Source: Tetragonia tetragonoides (lineage: Eukaryota > Streptophyta > Magnoliopsida > Caryophyllales > Aizoaceae). From it: a stretch of 64,000 bases of DNA. Positions 29,565-41,219 of this stretch are shown here, piece by piece. A model generated the notes under the pieces. It was not told the DNA's origin and ran no database searches. It was given only the letters and a program-made list of their open reading frames with translations. The position numbers and the translations under genes are program-made. How positions within the stretch are numbered: the first letter of the stretch is position 1; each line of letters starts with the position of its first letter. Location: positions 19,299,307-19,363,306 of the forward strand of contig CM076139.1 in NCBI GenBank assembly GCA_038025085.1, in the 5' to 3' direction.

Positions 29565-30892
29565 CTAAAGGATCAATGGCAGACCTTTCTTTGGAGGAGC
29601 AAGAATAGGGGGGTTGGCTAGATAGTCTTTGATCTTGTCAAACACTTCTTGACACTGATCATCCCACTCGATTTTGACCCCCTTCTTCAACTTCTTAGAT
29701 ATGGGTTCACATGTTATGGTGAATTTTGATATAAACCGACTTATGTATTGAAGTCGACCGAGCAACCCCCTAATCTCCGTCTCATTCTCGGGTGGCGGCA
29801 TTTTAACGATTGCTTTGATCTTGGATGGATCAATTTCGATTCTCCTTTGACTGACTACGTAACCCAACAGCTTGCCTGACGTGACTCCGAATGCATACTT
29901 TTGATGATTCAGTCGGAAATTGTACTTACGTAACCTTTCAAAGAACTTATGGAGCGCCTGAATATGCCCGTCTCGGTGCCTTGATTTCACAATCATATCA
30001 TCCACATAGACTTCGGCTTCTTTATGCATCATATCATGTAACAAAGTGGTGGTTGTCCTTTGATAAGTTGCACCTGCGTTTTTCAACCCAAAGGGCATGA
30101 CCCTGTAGCAATAAGTTCCCCAAGGAGTTATGAACGTTGTTTTGCTTATATCTTCTTCAGCCATCTGAACCTGATTATACCCTGCGTAGCCGTCCATGAA
30201 TGACAACAGGGCGTACTCGACCGTGTTATCTACAAAAAGGTCAATGGGGGGTAAAGAAAAATCGTCTTTTGGGCTAGCCTTGTTGAGATCTCTGAAATCG
30301 ACGCACATTCTGACTCGACCGTCTTTCTTCTGTACTGGAACCACATTAGCGATCCATTCAGGATAATCTGATACCACAATAAACCCAGCGGCAAGTTGCT
30401 TCTGTACCTCTTCCTTTATCTTTAATGCCCATTCTGGTCGGAGACGCCGTAGTTTCTGCTTAACTGGTTTAGCACCAGGGTATAAAGGGATCCTATGCTC
30501 GGCTATGCTTCTTTCAATTCCCGACATGTCGTTGTAGGACCAAGCAAAGACATCTGTGTATTGTTTCAAAAGTTCAACAAATTGCTCACGTTTTTGTGCA
30601 GTTAGGGATAATCCAATTCTTACTTCAGGAGGTTCGCTTTCATTGCTTAAATTAATTAACTCAAGTATATAATCATTGGGTTTATCAATAGCTAAATAAG
30701 GTAACAAGTAAGCAGAAGGATTTTTCATTTTATTGATATTAGAATTGAAAACAGCAAGAAAGGGATTTGACTTTCCCTTCACATTGACACTAGACTTAGA
30801 AGAAGTAAAGGGGACACTCCCCGATCCTGACTCATATTTACGACCTAAGCTAGACACTGACTCTGACTGTGACTCAGGTAAAAAGGAAAGGA
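29565..30892 (-). pseudogene. Reverse transcriptase of T-B
   Basis: The frame contains a linker (ELINLSNESEPPEVRIGLSL), RT blocks RMCVDFRDLNKASPKDDF, SFMDGYAGYNQVQMA, VMPFGLKNAGATYQR and the catalytic YVDDMIVKS near residue 298, followed by LLGYVVSQRRIEIDPSKI. DLNKA-PKD and the GYAGYNQ block are Tat-type. The frame ends in a TAG at 29565 at the RT-RNase H border. The first codons near 30899 come from the joint with Tekay-2 and are not a real start. Protease and gag are missing. Confidence 0.9.
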
Positions 30893-31734
30893 ATAACATG
30901 GAAATGATTCAGGAGCGTAGAAGTCAAGTTCTTCAGGTAAAAAGGAAAGGTGATGATCATGACAGGGCGAGTGATAGTCGAGACAAGAGGCCTAGGACTA
31001 GTTACTCAGGTAATAACTTTGGGCAGCGTCGTGGAAATAATAGTTACAGAGGAAATTTTAATGGTAACCTTGGTGGAAATTCGAGGTTTGCAAATGTTTG
31101 TAGGAAGTGCGGTAGGAGTCATCCTAACAGAGAGTGTGCCGGACCGATGTCTTGTTATATTTGTGGTCGTTTGGGTCATAAATCAAATGAGTGTTATCAA
31201 AGGTTTCAGAATGAGGCAAATAACGGAGGAGGATACAGCAAGAGTGGGAATAACAATGGTCAATCTCGCTACTACCAGGGAAGTTCCATGACTAGACCGA
31301 GTCAAGTGTCGAGTGCTCCACAACCTAGGATGTCTCAGAACTCAGTTCCAGCTGCTACAAATAATCAGATGAGTCAGAAGGGCAAGATTTATGTCATGAG
31401 TCGGGGTGAAGCAGAGGCTAGTCCGCATGTGGTTAGTGGTATATTTACTATTTATTCGCAACCAGCTTTAGTTTTATTTGACTCCGGTGCTACACATTCA
31501 TTCATTTCTACATCGTTTGTTCAAAACCATAAATTAGAGCCCACAACTGCATATACTATTGACATATCCATGCCTACTGGTAGTCTTGTTAAATGTCATA
31601 ATTTATATAAGGATTGTCCTATAGTCATAGCTGAGAGAGAATTGTTAGAAGACTTAATCCAATTTGACTTAGGAGACTTTGATGCTATTTTAGGTATGGA
31701 TTGGCTCGGTAGATATCATGCACGGATTGAATGA
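30893..31734 (+). pseudogene. Gag C-terminus and protease of Tekay-2
   Basis: The frame holds two zinc knuckles (CRKCGRSHPNREC and CYICGRLGHKSNEC), a Gly/Asn-rich linker, VMSRGEAEASPHVVSG, and a retropepsin with FDSGATHSFIST and AILGMDWLGRYHARIE. A TGA at 31732-31734 replaces the Cys codon expected after IE. Gag is cut at its N-terminus by the joint at 30892, so no start codon belongs to it. Unlike Tekay-1, gag and protease share one frame. Confidence 0.85.
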
Positions 31735-33131
31735 CATTTACAGAAAGTTTCTTTTAAAGGACCAAGTAGTAAGAGAGTGTCACATAAGGGAATTGCCACA
31801 ACACCTAGGATTAAACTAGTGTCTGCCATGAACATAGAAACTCATATAAGGAAAGGATATCCCGTCTATCTTTGTTTAATGACTGCTCACACACCACAAG
31901 AGAATGTTTTAGACCAAATCCCTGTTATCTGTGAGTACCCCGATGTTTTTCTCGAGGAAATACCAGGGATGCCTCCACAAAGAGCTATAGACTTTTCTAT
32001 TGACCTAGTCCCAGGTTCTGCACCTATTTCTAAAGCGCCATATAGGATGGCACCGGCTGAAATGAGAGAACTTAAAATTCAGTTAGAAGAACTTTTAAGT
32101 AAAAGGTACATTAGGCCCAGTGTGTCACCTTGGGGAGCCCCAGTTTTGTTTGTTAAAAAGAAAGATGAGAGTCTAAGATTGTGTATTGATTACCGGGAGT
32201 TAAATAAAATTACTATTAAGAATACATATCCTGTACCTCGTATTGAAGATTTGTTTGATCAGTTAAGGGGAGCGGCGATATTTTCTAAGATCGATTTGAG
32301 GTCAGGCTACCACCAACTGAGGATTAAAGAAGAAGATATTCCCAAGACTGCATTCCGTACTCGATATGGGCACTGTGAATTTACTGTAATGCCTTTTGGA
32401 CTGACTAATGCACCTACTGTTTTTATGGACCTTATACATAGGACTTTTCAGCCGTATTTAGATCACTTTCTGGTTGTGTTTATTGATGATATACTGGTTT
32501 ATTCCAAGAGCAAGGGAGATCATATAGAGCATCTACGGATTGTGTTAGATATACTGCGTGAACACCGTTTGTATGCCAAGTTATCTAAGTGTGAGTTCTG
32601 GTTAGAGAAAGTTCTTTCCTTGGTCACATTGTTTCTAAGGATGGTGTTTCAGTTGATCCGGATAAAGTTAAGGCTGTGAGTGAATGGCCGAAGCCCACAA
32701 ATGTTACCGAAGTACGTAGTTTTCTTGGTTTGGTAGGATATTATTGACGATTTGTTGAGAACTTTTCCAGGATTGCCCAACCGTTAACTAATTTGTTAAG
32801 GAAGACTACTAGATTTAAGTGGACAGATAAGTGTGAACAAGCTTTTCAGATTCTTAAGGAGAAACTTACTAGTGCTCCAGTTCTTACTTTGTCTATCGAT
32901 GGTAAGGAATATGAAGTATACAGTGATGCGTCTAAGAATGGTCTGGGATGTGTTCTTATGCAAGACGGTAGAGTTGTTGCTTATGCCTCTAGACAGTTGA
33001 AGCCTTATGAAGAGAATTACCCCACACAAGACCTAGAGTTGGCTGCTATAGTTTTTGCTTTGAAAATTTGGCGTCGTTATCTCTATGGTACGACTTGTAA
33101 GATTTATACAGACCATAAGAGTCTTAAATAA
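31735..33131 (+). pseudogene. RT and RNase H of Tekay-2
   Basis: After the TGA the frame continues through [46 protein letters not shown] and the catalytic [12 protein letters not shown] one-base shift near 32615 moves the thumb region out of frame, a TGA replaces Arg in the GYYRRF block near 32745, and RNase H ([38 protein letters not shown]) follows from 32793. A TAA at 33129 ends it at DHKSLK. The catalytic Asp residues of RT and RNase H are kept. Confidence 0.87.
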
Positions 33132-34822
33132 CTTTTCACCCACAAGGAGCTTAATATGCGACAACGTCGATGGTTAGAATTGGTAAAAGACTATGACCTT
33201 GAGATTAAATATCACGAAGGTAAGGCGAATGTGGTTGCTGATGCACTTAGAAGAAAGACTCAACATTCTGTAAACAATATGTTAGTTTTACCCAATCAGT
33301 TATGTAAGGAATTTCAGAGATTGAATCTCGAGATGGTTCACCAAGGGAAAGTTAAGGGTTACTTTAATATGATAGCAATGAGACCTACCTTATTTGAGGA
33401 AATTAGGAGTTTGCAGCCTACGGACCCAAGGTTGGAGAGAATTAGGAGGTTTGTCAGAGAGAGGAAGAGTAAGGGGTTTATTGAGTTAGAGGATGGTACT
33501 TTGAAATTTAAGGATAGATGGTGTATCCCCATGAATGAAGAGCTACGCCGAATGATTTTGAGTGAAGCCCACGACACTCCGCATTCAGTACACCCAGGCG
33601 GAGATAAGATGTATCATGATTTGAAGTCTCATGTTTGGTGGAGAGGTATGCGTTGTGATATTGCTAATTATGTAAATAGATGTTTAACATGCCAGAACGT
33701 TAAGAGTGAACAACAGAGACCCGGAGGATACTTACATCCGTTGGAAGTACCTAAGTGGAAATGGGAATCAATTTCTATGGATTTCGTTACAGGTTTGCTA
33801 GTTACTTCTCGAGGTATGAATGCTATTTGGGTTATTGTTGATAGATTGACTAAAGTGGCTAGATTGATTGCAATAAAGGATACTTGGAACATGACTCAGT
33901 TGGATGATGCTTATTTTAGAGAAGTAGTTCGACTACATGGAGTACCACAGAATATAGTGTCAGACAGAGATTCTAGGTTTTTATCCAAGTTTTGGCAGAA
34001 ATTTCAGGAAGCTTTTGAGACTAAGTTAAAGTTCAGTAGTGCCTATCACCCAGCTACAGATGGACAAACCGAGCGTACTATTAGGACTTTAGAAGATATG
34101 CTTCGTGCTTGTGTTTTGGAATTTCAAGGAACTTGGGAAAAACAGTTAGCCTTGATATAGTTTTCCTATAGTAATAGTTACCACGCGAGTATTGGTAGGG
34201 CGCCTTACGAGGCTTTGTATGGACGTAAATGCAGAAGTCCTTTGTGTTGGAATGATGTTAGTGAGACCATGTCTTTAGGACCAGATATGATTCAAGAGAC
34301 TATGGAGCAAGTTAGAATAATCCAAGACAAGATGAAAGCCGCCCAAGATCGACAAAAGAGCTACACAGATCAGAACCGTCGACCTTTAGAGGTTGAAATT
34401 GGCGAGAAAGTGTTACTTAAGGTCTCTCCAATGAAAGGTATAAAGATATTTGGGAAAAAGGTTAAATTGAGTCCCAAGTACATAGGACCATTTGAAGTAC
34501 TTGAAAAAGATTAGGGATACAGCGTATAGACTGGCGTTACCTCCAGAGTTAGCAAATGTCCACGATGTTTTCCATGTCTCACAACTTAGGAAGTACCATT
34601 GGGACCCTACTCATGTCTTGCAACAAGAAGCCTTTGATGTTGATCCTAATTTGACATACGAAGAACAACCATGATGATATTAGACAAGAAGGATAAAGTA
34701 TTGCGGAATAAAGTAGTACCTCTGGTTAAAGTCTTGTGGCGTAGTCAGAAAGTTGAAGAAGCAACTTGGGAAACAAAGGCAGACATGCAGATGCGCTACC
34801 CACACTTGTTTACAGAAGGTTA
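33132..34822 (+). pseudogene. Integrase and chromodomain of Tekay-2
   Basis: From 33156 the frame has [13 protein letters not shown] (RNase H end), the zinc finger (HDTPHSVHPGG ... CLTCQNVK) and a catalytic core with [16 protein letters not shown] and TDGQTERTI, so the DDE triad is intact. A TAG at 34158 follows. The next piece (34215-34514) has [13 protein letters not shown] and LSPKYIGPFEVLE; a shift near 34500 leads to LALPPELANVHDVFHVSQL. A last piece to 34822 encodes the chromodomain (EEATWETKADMQMRYPHLF). Confidence 0.86.
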
Positions 34823-34854
34823 GTATTAGTATTTTAAAGTTTTGAGGACGAAAC

Positions 34855-34874
34855 TTCTTTTAAGGGGGATAGAC
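34855..34874 (+). promoter_or_regulatory. Polypurine tract of Tekay-2
   Basis: cttttaagggggatagac precedes the LTR start TGTAATAC and corresponds to the tracts at 12190 and 12422 in Tekay-1. Confidence 0.75.
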
Positions 34875-37873
34875 TGTAATACATGAAAATATTTTCGACT
34901 AATTAACCCTGTGTTAGTACTAATATATAATACAATAGTCTAATTAAACCCTTATTAATTTTTCATTTTCTTAACGAGGCCTATTATTATTTTCAGCTAG
35001 ATATCTACATAGAAAATAAAATATTATTATTTGTGATGTATAAGTAATTTCTATAAATCGTATTTTACTAAAAAGAATTAGAATGATTATTGTTATAAAT
35101 ATTTATGTTAACCTCTTAAGTAAGCTAGTAATAGTGAGAATTTAGCTAATACACCTACTTATGGCAAGACTTTCCACGTGTCGCGGAACGGGGAAGGATT
35201 TACCATTAAACCACTGCGTGGCACAACCATGGCAAGCCACTTGTTTTTCGTTAAGCAAATTACCTTCTTAATGTCATTTACTTGCATGTACCACTATTCA
35301 CTTCAGTGAATATTTGCTACTTGTCATCCTACCTCTACATTACCATCCATTCCACATATATATACATACCCATGACTCTTTTCCACATAAATCCTTCCTA
35401 CTTGCAAAACACTCACATTCTCGAGAAATAAAACACAAGGAGCCGTGAGACTCCGTTGCTAAAGTCTCACGCCATACTCCATCGATCACCATCGTTCTTC
35501 ATTTCCCGTTGCCTAGCTTGAGCATCTACACTTGCATGTCTCATAATCTTTAGCTAGTTCCTTCGTTTATCAAGTATTAAGGTACATGTGCTTCCTTTGT
35601 TCAACTACCCATTCCTTATTGAATTCCTATCTTGGTTGATCTAATAATTTTGTTCTTGTTTGTTGCTGTTCCTTGATCGTTAGATCACCCACAAGCTTCA
35701 ACACCGACGTCCGACCCCGGACCGAGCCGAAACCAAGGGAATCTTGCACCTCACGGTATTAAACATTCTCATTTTAATTTCGTTGAATTATAATTCCAAT
35801 TGATCATAGGGACATTTAAACTAGCTAGAAATCATGCCTAGGACGTGTTTAACGACGATCGGTAGTGAAATCGGAGGCTGGAACCGTTTCGTTGGTGCGT
35901 CCCAAGTGCTGGCCGAAACCCAAAGTGATTGCATGTAATAGTAAACAAGGGGGATTAGTACTTAATTTATGTTATTGCATGATTAATGGGGTTTAGTGAT
36001 AATTAAGTATGTTTATCAATGGATTATGGGTCACCTAGTGATTTACCCACTAGTGGGAAGTGATATCTAAGGTTGCATGGAACCCAGATTAGACTAATTA
36101 ACGACGAGTCAAATTACTGATTATATCGATTATGGGTGAATAGTTGAATGACTAGTATTTCTTAATTTTTCATTAACTAGGAACTACGTCAAGCGCTCAC
36201 TAGCTGGAAAACGAGGAGACGAGGTAAATACATGTCCACCATCTCCCCCGCAGCTAATACGGACTAACAGATAACCACCGTTTTTACAAAATTATGTGCT
36301 AGCTGCCCATTTATGTCTCTGAAATATAGTGTTGGTTGCTTACCACTAAGAAAGACAAAAGCATGATAATGGCAATGTTTGGTGTTTTTACGCAAAAGTC
36401 CTATATACTAGTATTTGCCTGTTTGTACAGTTTAGTTGCCGTGACCAGTTAAATGATGTCCATATTTATGTGAGCTAGTTCTATGGAAACTATAAGGGTT
36501 GGCCTAGTGATTATTTCAGTATAAAAATTGTTATGTGACTTACAGAACAAAATCTGATCAAAAGGTCATTCGTGCTTATATCTCTGTTTAGCTGCTATAT
36601 GAGCATTATATGAGTATTTTGGTACTTTGGAATGGACTTATGAATGAGTATGTGAAAATGTGAAAGGTATACTTATGTCTGACATAATGATAGCTATATT
36701 ATTCCAACTATATGGGCTATTGCTATTATATACAGAATTGTGGTTGTATGCATAACAAGAGTTTACTAGTAAAATATGAGCTATTGATATATGAGCTATA
36801 TGCTGGATATGAAACTATATGAATGACATACTTTGAGACAGACTTATATAATTTTGGGTAGAGAGTTTCGGGTATGCTATTCATGGTCTATTATGGGTAG
36901 GACTCTTGTATGACGTCTACAGAGTAAACTGAGCATGTTAAATCAAGGTAGAGACTCGGATAGTTAACCCGGGATCCTCGGGGTGTGCACACCTTTAACC
37001 GCATAGCAGGTTGATATTGTTTGGGCCCCCGACGCATAGTCGGATGATATGATGAGATATGGCGCATAGCCAATGGAAAATAATTACGAGATATGTTGTA
37101 TTATCGAAATGAGAAAGCAATGCAGAATGGCAGAGATATGTGATGATGACATACAGTGGTACGACTACGAGATGATTTATATGCTTGTCCGGCGCAAGCC
37201 AGTGTGGTTAGCTGATGGGCATTCCATCCCCAGGCTAATCCGTGCTCTCTTACCCATAATTTTCCAGAGTCTAGTAAACTATTAAAGTAATGTTGTCTGC
37301 ATTCTGATTCTGTGATGATACATGTTATTCTATAGAAAATGTTGAGTTATAGATCTACTGATCACTCATGACTTGACAGGTGAGAAATAAAATGAACCCA
37401 CCTTATGTGTTATGTTTTACGTGCTAAACAAGACCACCTAATAAAATATTTTTACACGGTGGGGTGTATTTACAAGCATTTATGATAATTTTCCTTCTTT
37501 TCTCTGTTTTCTATGTTTTCTTTCTTTGGAATGGACTTGCCTAAGTGCAGATTCTGGGATTGGAAGGACGTGGTGATATGAGAGCGGTCACGATCACTTA
37601 TCTAGTACTTTTGGTGTAGACTTTCGATTATGGAAAATATTACGGTCTGTAATAACTATAATTACTACTCTTAAGTTCCCATACAGAGACTTAATTATGT
37701 AAATGATGTAAATTATGGTATGTTTGGATTTTATTGGTGAGTTGATACTATCTTTAGCCTCGTGTTTGTCTATCCGGCAAACACGACGGTAATGCTTCGG
37801 AGATTAATCCTGCTTATTCTGCTGCGAAAAGAATATTATATTGTCGTTAGGCTTAATTTTCCAGGGTGTTACA
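34875..37873 (+). repeat. Tekay-2 3' LTR
   Basis: About 3.0 kb from TGTAATAC to cagggtgttaca. A TATA-like stretch (acatatatatacat) lies near 35355. Short ORFs inside have no conserved feature. T-C sequence starts right after it. No second copy is present for comparison because the 5' LTR is lost. Confidence 0.8.
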
Positions 37874-38441
37874 CTTAGCCTCGTCCTACGAACATCGCCA
37901 GGCCATTTTGGAAGCCTTGTCAAAAGCTTCGGTATCACGGGATATGAGGCCTGACGAATTGGTCAGTTTCTTGGTAGGAGATAAAACTTAACCGACCATT
38001 ACCTTCTCCGACAATGAACTACCTCCCGAAGGGTCCTCACACAATAATGCTTTGTACTTGACTGTATTTGCCATGGGCAAGTATGTACCTATGACCCTAG
38101 TAGACAATGGATCTTCCGTAAATGTATGTCCGTTGAGAACCGCCGCAAAACTGGGCATTGATATCAAGAATTTGGCTCACTCAGCACAAGGTCTGCGCGC
38201 TTATGACAACTCCAGTCGAAAGGTGCTCGGCACCATAACTATGAATGTTACCTCTGGGGCTATAGAGAAAATGGTCCAGTTTTATGTGATGGATATTCCG
38301 GCCACTTTCATCTTGTTATTGGGGCCGACCATGGCTCCATGGTTAAAATGCTGTAGCCTCTACCCTCCACAAGAAAGTCAAGATGATGTTAGAGGGATAA
38401 ATTGTGGAAATCGAGGCCAACCCCATCAAAGCAACTATTGA
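37874..38441 (+). pseudogene. Retropepsin region of T-C
   Basis: The frame has LVDNGSSVNVCPLRTAAKLG, a Tat-type aspartic protease active site with Asp-Asn-Gly in place of Asp-Thr-Gly, and later VLGTITMNV. An upstream TAA near 37988 separates it from the linker ASVSRDMRPDELVSF. The later part diverges from frame near 38330. Asp-Asn-Gly-Ser is common in this lineage, so the change alone need not mean loss of activity. Confidence 0.7.
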
Positions 38442-39300
38442 CAAGACTCCTATCTTGAAAATAGAACAAGATAGCGAGGATATTGACCTTTGGGGATTCT
38501 CTCCCGCAGAAGTAGCCCTCATAGAGGAAGACACCAAATCTCACAACTCAAACAGTTCTCGGGAATTCGAGACCTATCCTTCTGAAGAAATAGGAGAGCC
38601 TGATGAGTTCGAAGAAATAAAAGAAACCATCGAGGGGATGTCCATCTACGTGGCACATCCAACAAATGAAAAGGAAAATCGCCTTGTTGGAAAAACCCAC
38701 AGAATGCAACATTATTCTGGACAAAGGGGAGGCTTGCTTCCAGCAAGACGAAATCTTTAGCATGATGGTCAAGTATGGATATGCCCATCCAAGGAGGCCT
38801 ACCCCTCGCATGGTTCCTAGGGACGGAAATCCCTATCTTCGGTGCAAGTATTGTGAAGCGAATGTGGATCATACCAATCAATGCAAGCGTCTAAAAAGGG
38901 TAATCACCACCTTCATTGATCGAGGAACCATGTGGTCACCTAGTTCCTAGGCTATAAAAGGATGGCGCCGCTTCGACCAAAAACAGTATACACAACTGAA
39001 CATCCTCATCGGCTACGTCATGAATACCCTCATATGGAGAGGAGACCTTAAACCCATAATCCCCAAGGACAACCTCCCAGATATGACAAAGACCAAGACT
39101 CCTAGTGCCGCTATCACATGACCTTTGGCCACTACACGGATGATTGCATTCGCCTGAAGGATGATATACAGAAGATCATAGATAGTGGAGAAGTTCCGCT
39201 GCCTGTAAAGGAAGAAGAGGAAGCATGGAATTAATTGCTTACCCGCAGGAGCTAGAGGAATCGAGTCTGAGTTCCCAAGTGTTGTCGAGTTAGGGTCCTA
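38404..39300 (+). pseudogene. Linker and zinc-knuckle region of T-C
   Basis: Acidic linker frame 38404-38760 is followed by MVKYGYAHPRRPTPRMVPRD and a knuckle CKYCEANVDHTNQC, then KRVITTFIDRGTMW. The second motif (GHYTDDC-like near 39125) is out of frame, with several stops. The same region is nearly intact in T-D (52040-52582), which supports the reading. Confidence 0.65.
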
Positions 39301-39585
39301 GCTAAATCTGGTTGAGTCTTGAATAGGGGGTGTTCCCTTTTTTTACTTTTATTTCTAAGTCTAGTTACTTTTTTAAGGGAGTTAGAGACCCTCTTCTCTA
39401 AAGTCATGTGTGCTTATCTCTTTTTGCAAATAAATAAAAATTCCTCTTACTCATTTCTTTCCTTGTTAGGCTATTGATAAATCCAATGAACACAAAGTTG
39501 CACAAATCATTAACTAATCAATTTAAGCAATGTAAGTAAATTTCATAAAGCAAGAATGCAGATTTTCACTTTTACAGGAATTTGA
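39301..39585 (+). other. Non-coding spacer between zinc region and integrase (T-C)
   Basis: T-rich sequence with no frame, shared with T-D (51800-52035). It ends in ttttacaggaatttgag, which resembles a splice acceptor, so it might act as an intron that joins the upstream frame to integrase. Confidence 0.45.
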
Positions 39586-40868
39586 GTGGCTGAACTCTCT
39601 CAACAATGCCGCTCCACCAAGAAGAAGCGAGCCAACCTTTTGCAACAACCTCGACACAGAATTGACTTTGGAAGATCCTTGATACCAAGACGTCTTCAAC
39701 TACATCACCGAAGGAATATACCCTCAAGATGCACCACTAAGAGCTCAACGGGCCATCCGTCTCTTAGCGGCGCAATACATAGAATACAAGGGGGTTCTCT
39801 ACAAAATGTCCCACAACGAGGTCAACCTCAGATGCGTGAATTCCGAAGAAGCCGCAGAGATTATGGGCGAGGTACACAATGGTGTGTGCGGGCCACACAT
39901 GAATGGCCGAATGCTCTATAGAAAGGTCCTACGGTTGGGATACTACTGGACTACTATGGAAAGGGATTGCTACGACTATGTCAATAAGTGCAAGAAGTGT
40001 CAGATATATGCCAACCTGCAGCATATGCCACCCTCAATGCTCCACAACTTCACATCCCCTTGGCCATTTTCCGCATAGGGAATAGATATCATTGGTAAGA
40101 TCACCCTAAAGAGCTCGGGAGGACATGAATACATCCTAGTAGCCATAGACTATTTTACCTAATGGGTCGAAGCCCAATCCTATGTCGTCCTTACCTCCAA
40201 ACAAGTGTCCAAATTCATAAGGAACAACATCATTTGCCGAGACAGCCACCCTCCTTAAAAGCTACAAAATCCAGCACCACAAATCATCCCTTTACCGTCC
40301 CCAAGCCAATGGCGCAGTGGAAGCCGCCAACAAAAACCTCAAGACTATCATTGAAAAGATGATAGAAAACTGCAAAGATTGGCCCATCAAACTCCCATTT
40401 GCGGTTTGGGGATATAAGACATCCATAATATCCTCTACAGGACCACCTTATTCCCTAGTCTATGTAATGGAAGCAGTTCTACCCATAGAAGTTCAACTAC
40501 CCTCCATGCGCATAGCCTTAGAAGGACAAATTCCTGAAACCCAATGGTTACAAGCCCGCTACGAAGAGCTCATGTTTACGGATGAAAGACGCCTACAGGC
40601 CCTAGACCATTCCCACATGTACCAACAACGCATGGCAAGAGCATTCAACAAAAAGGTTCGACCTCGAAATTTAAAGGAAGGGGATTTAGTTTGGAAAGAA
40701 TTACGTGCTCCAGTTACCGACCCCAGAGGCAAATATCGACCTAACTGGTCCGGCCCATTCATCATGAAAGACATTCTATCAGGAGGTACAGCCAGGCTCA
40801 TGGATATTGATGGCAGCGAGTTCAGTCAGCTCACCAATATGGATCAACTGAAGAAGTGCTACGTCTAA
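39586..40868 (+). pseudogene. Integrase of T-C
   Basis: The zinc-finger part is at 39806-40078 (MGEVHNGVCGPHMNGRML, CKKCQIYANL). A TAG replaces Trp at 40077 just before the first catalytic Asp. At about 40240 a deletion of about 50 bp relative to T-B removes the second catalytic Asp (INDHG block). The C-terminal frame 40317-40868 has EAANKNLKTIIEK, SLVYVMEAVLPIEV and NMDQLKKCYV before the stop. The enzyme is dead. Confidence 0.85.
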
Positions 40869-41219
40869 CAAAAAAAAAATTGATAATTAAATAAATAAAA
40901 ACTAGGGCCCGTAGGTAACCCTTTTAAGGGGCCCGGCCAAAATCAATTTGAACGAACTACGCTGGCCTGATTCCACACTGGATACGTAGGTAACCCTTTT
41001 AAGGGGCCCGGCCAAAATCAATCCAAAATTCCTTTCAAACTCATGCAAAAGGGATAATATTTATTCAAACTGAACGAATAAGCTTACAATGCAAGAATTA
41101 AACTTCCTAAAGTTAAAAAAAAAATAATAATAATAATAATGCAACTATGAGGGTTTAAGCTAAACAAATTATTATTATTATTTTTTTCAAAACTAGACTT
41201 GCTTTCCAAGAAAACTACT
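40869..41219. terminator. Convergent 3' region between integrase and antisense gene (T-C)
   Basis: Two copies of the 75-bp unit start gtaggtaacccttttaagg at 40911 and 40986, in the opposite orientation to T-B. An A-run follows integrase. A poly(A) signal for the minus-strand gene lies near 41057, and an (aat)n/poly(A) tract spans 41114-41142. Confidence 0.5.

Larger units (their letters stand above)
21788..30892 (-). mobile_element. Tat-like element T-B with antisense PMD and DUF7745-like genes
   Basis: Read on the minus strand from 30892: reverse transcriptase, RNase H, a second archaeal-type RNase H, integrase, then the convergent DUF7745-like and PMD genes, minisatellite, polypurine tract and a 3' LTR remnant. 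The dual RNase H marks the Tat lineage. The 5' LTR, gag and protease are missing; a joint with Tekay-2 lies at 30892. It is the most complete copy of this architecture in the window. Confidence 0.88.
30893..37873 (+). mobile_element. Tekay-2, chromodomain gypsy element, 5' truncated in gag
   Basis: A second Tekay-type element with gag zinc knuckles, protease, RT, RNase H, integrase, chromodomain, polypurine tract and a 3.0-kb 3' LTR. The 5' LTR and gag core are missing; the left edge is a joint with T-B. It has at least six stops or shifts. It ends at 37873, where T-C begins. Confidence 0.88.

Noticed and set aside
30733..30892. N-terminal 50 codons of the Tekay-2 gag frame
   Set aside because: This part is antisense T-B sequence fused by the joint at 30892, not real gag.
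38519..38881. 120-codon minus-strand frame over the T-C linker
   Set aside because: Shadow of the + strand Tat linker and zinc region, which has a homologue in T-D.
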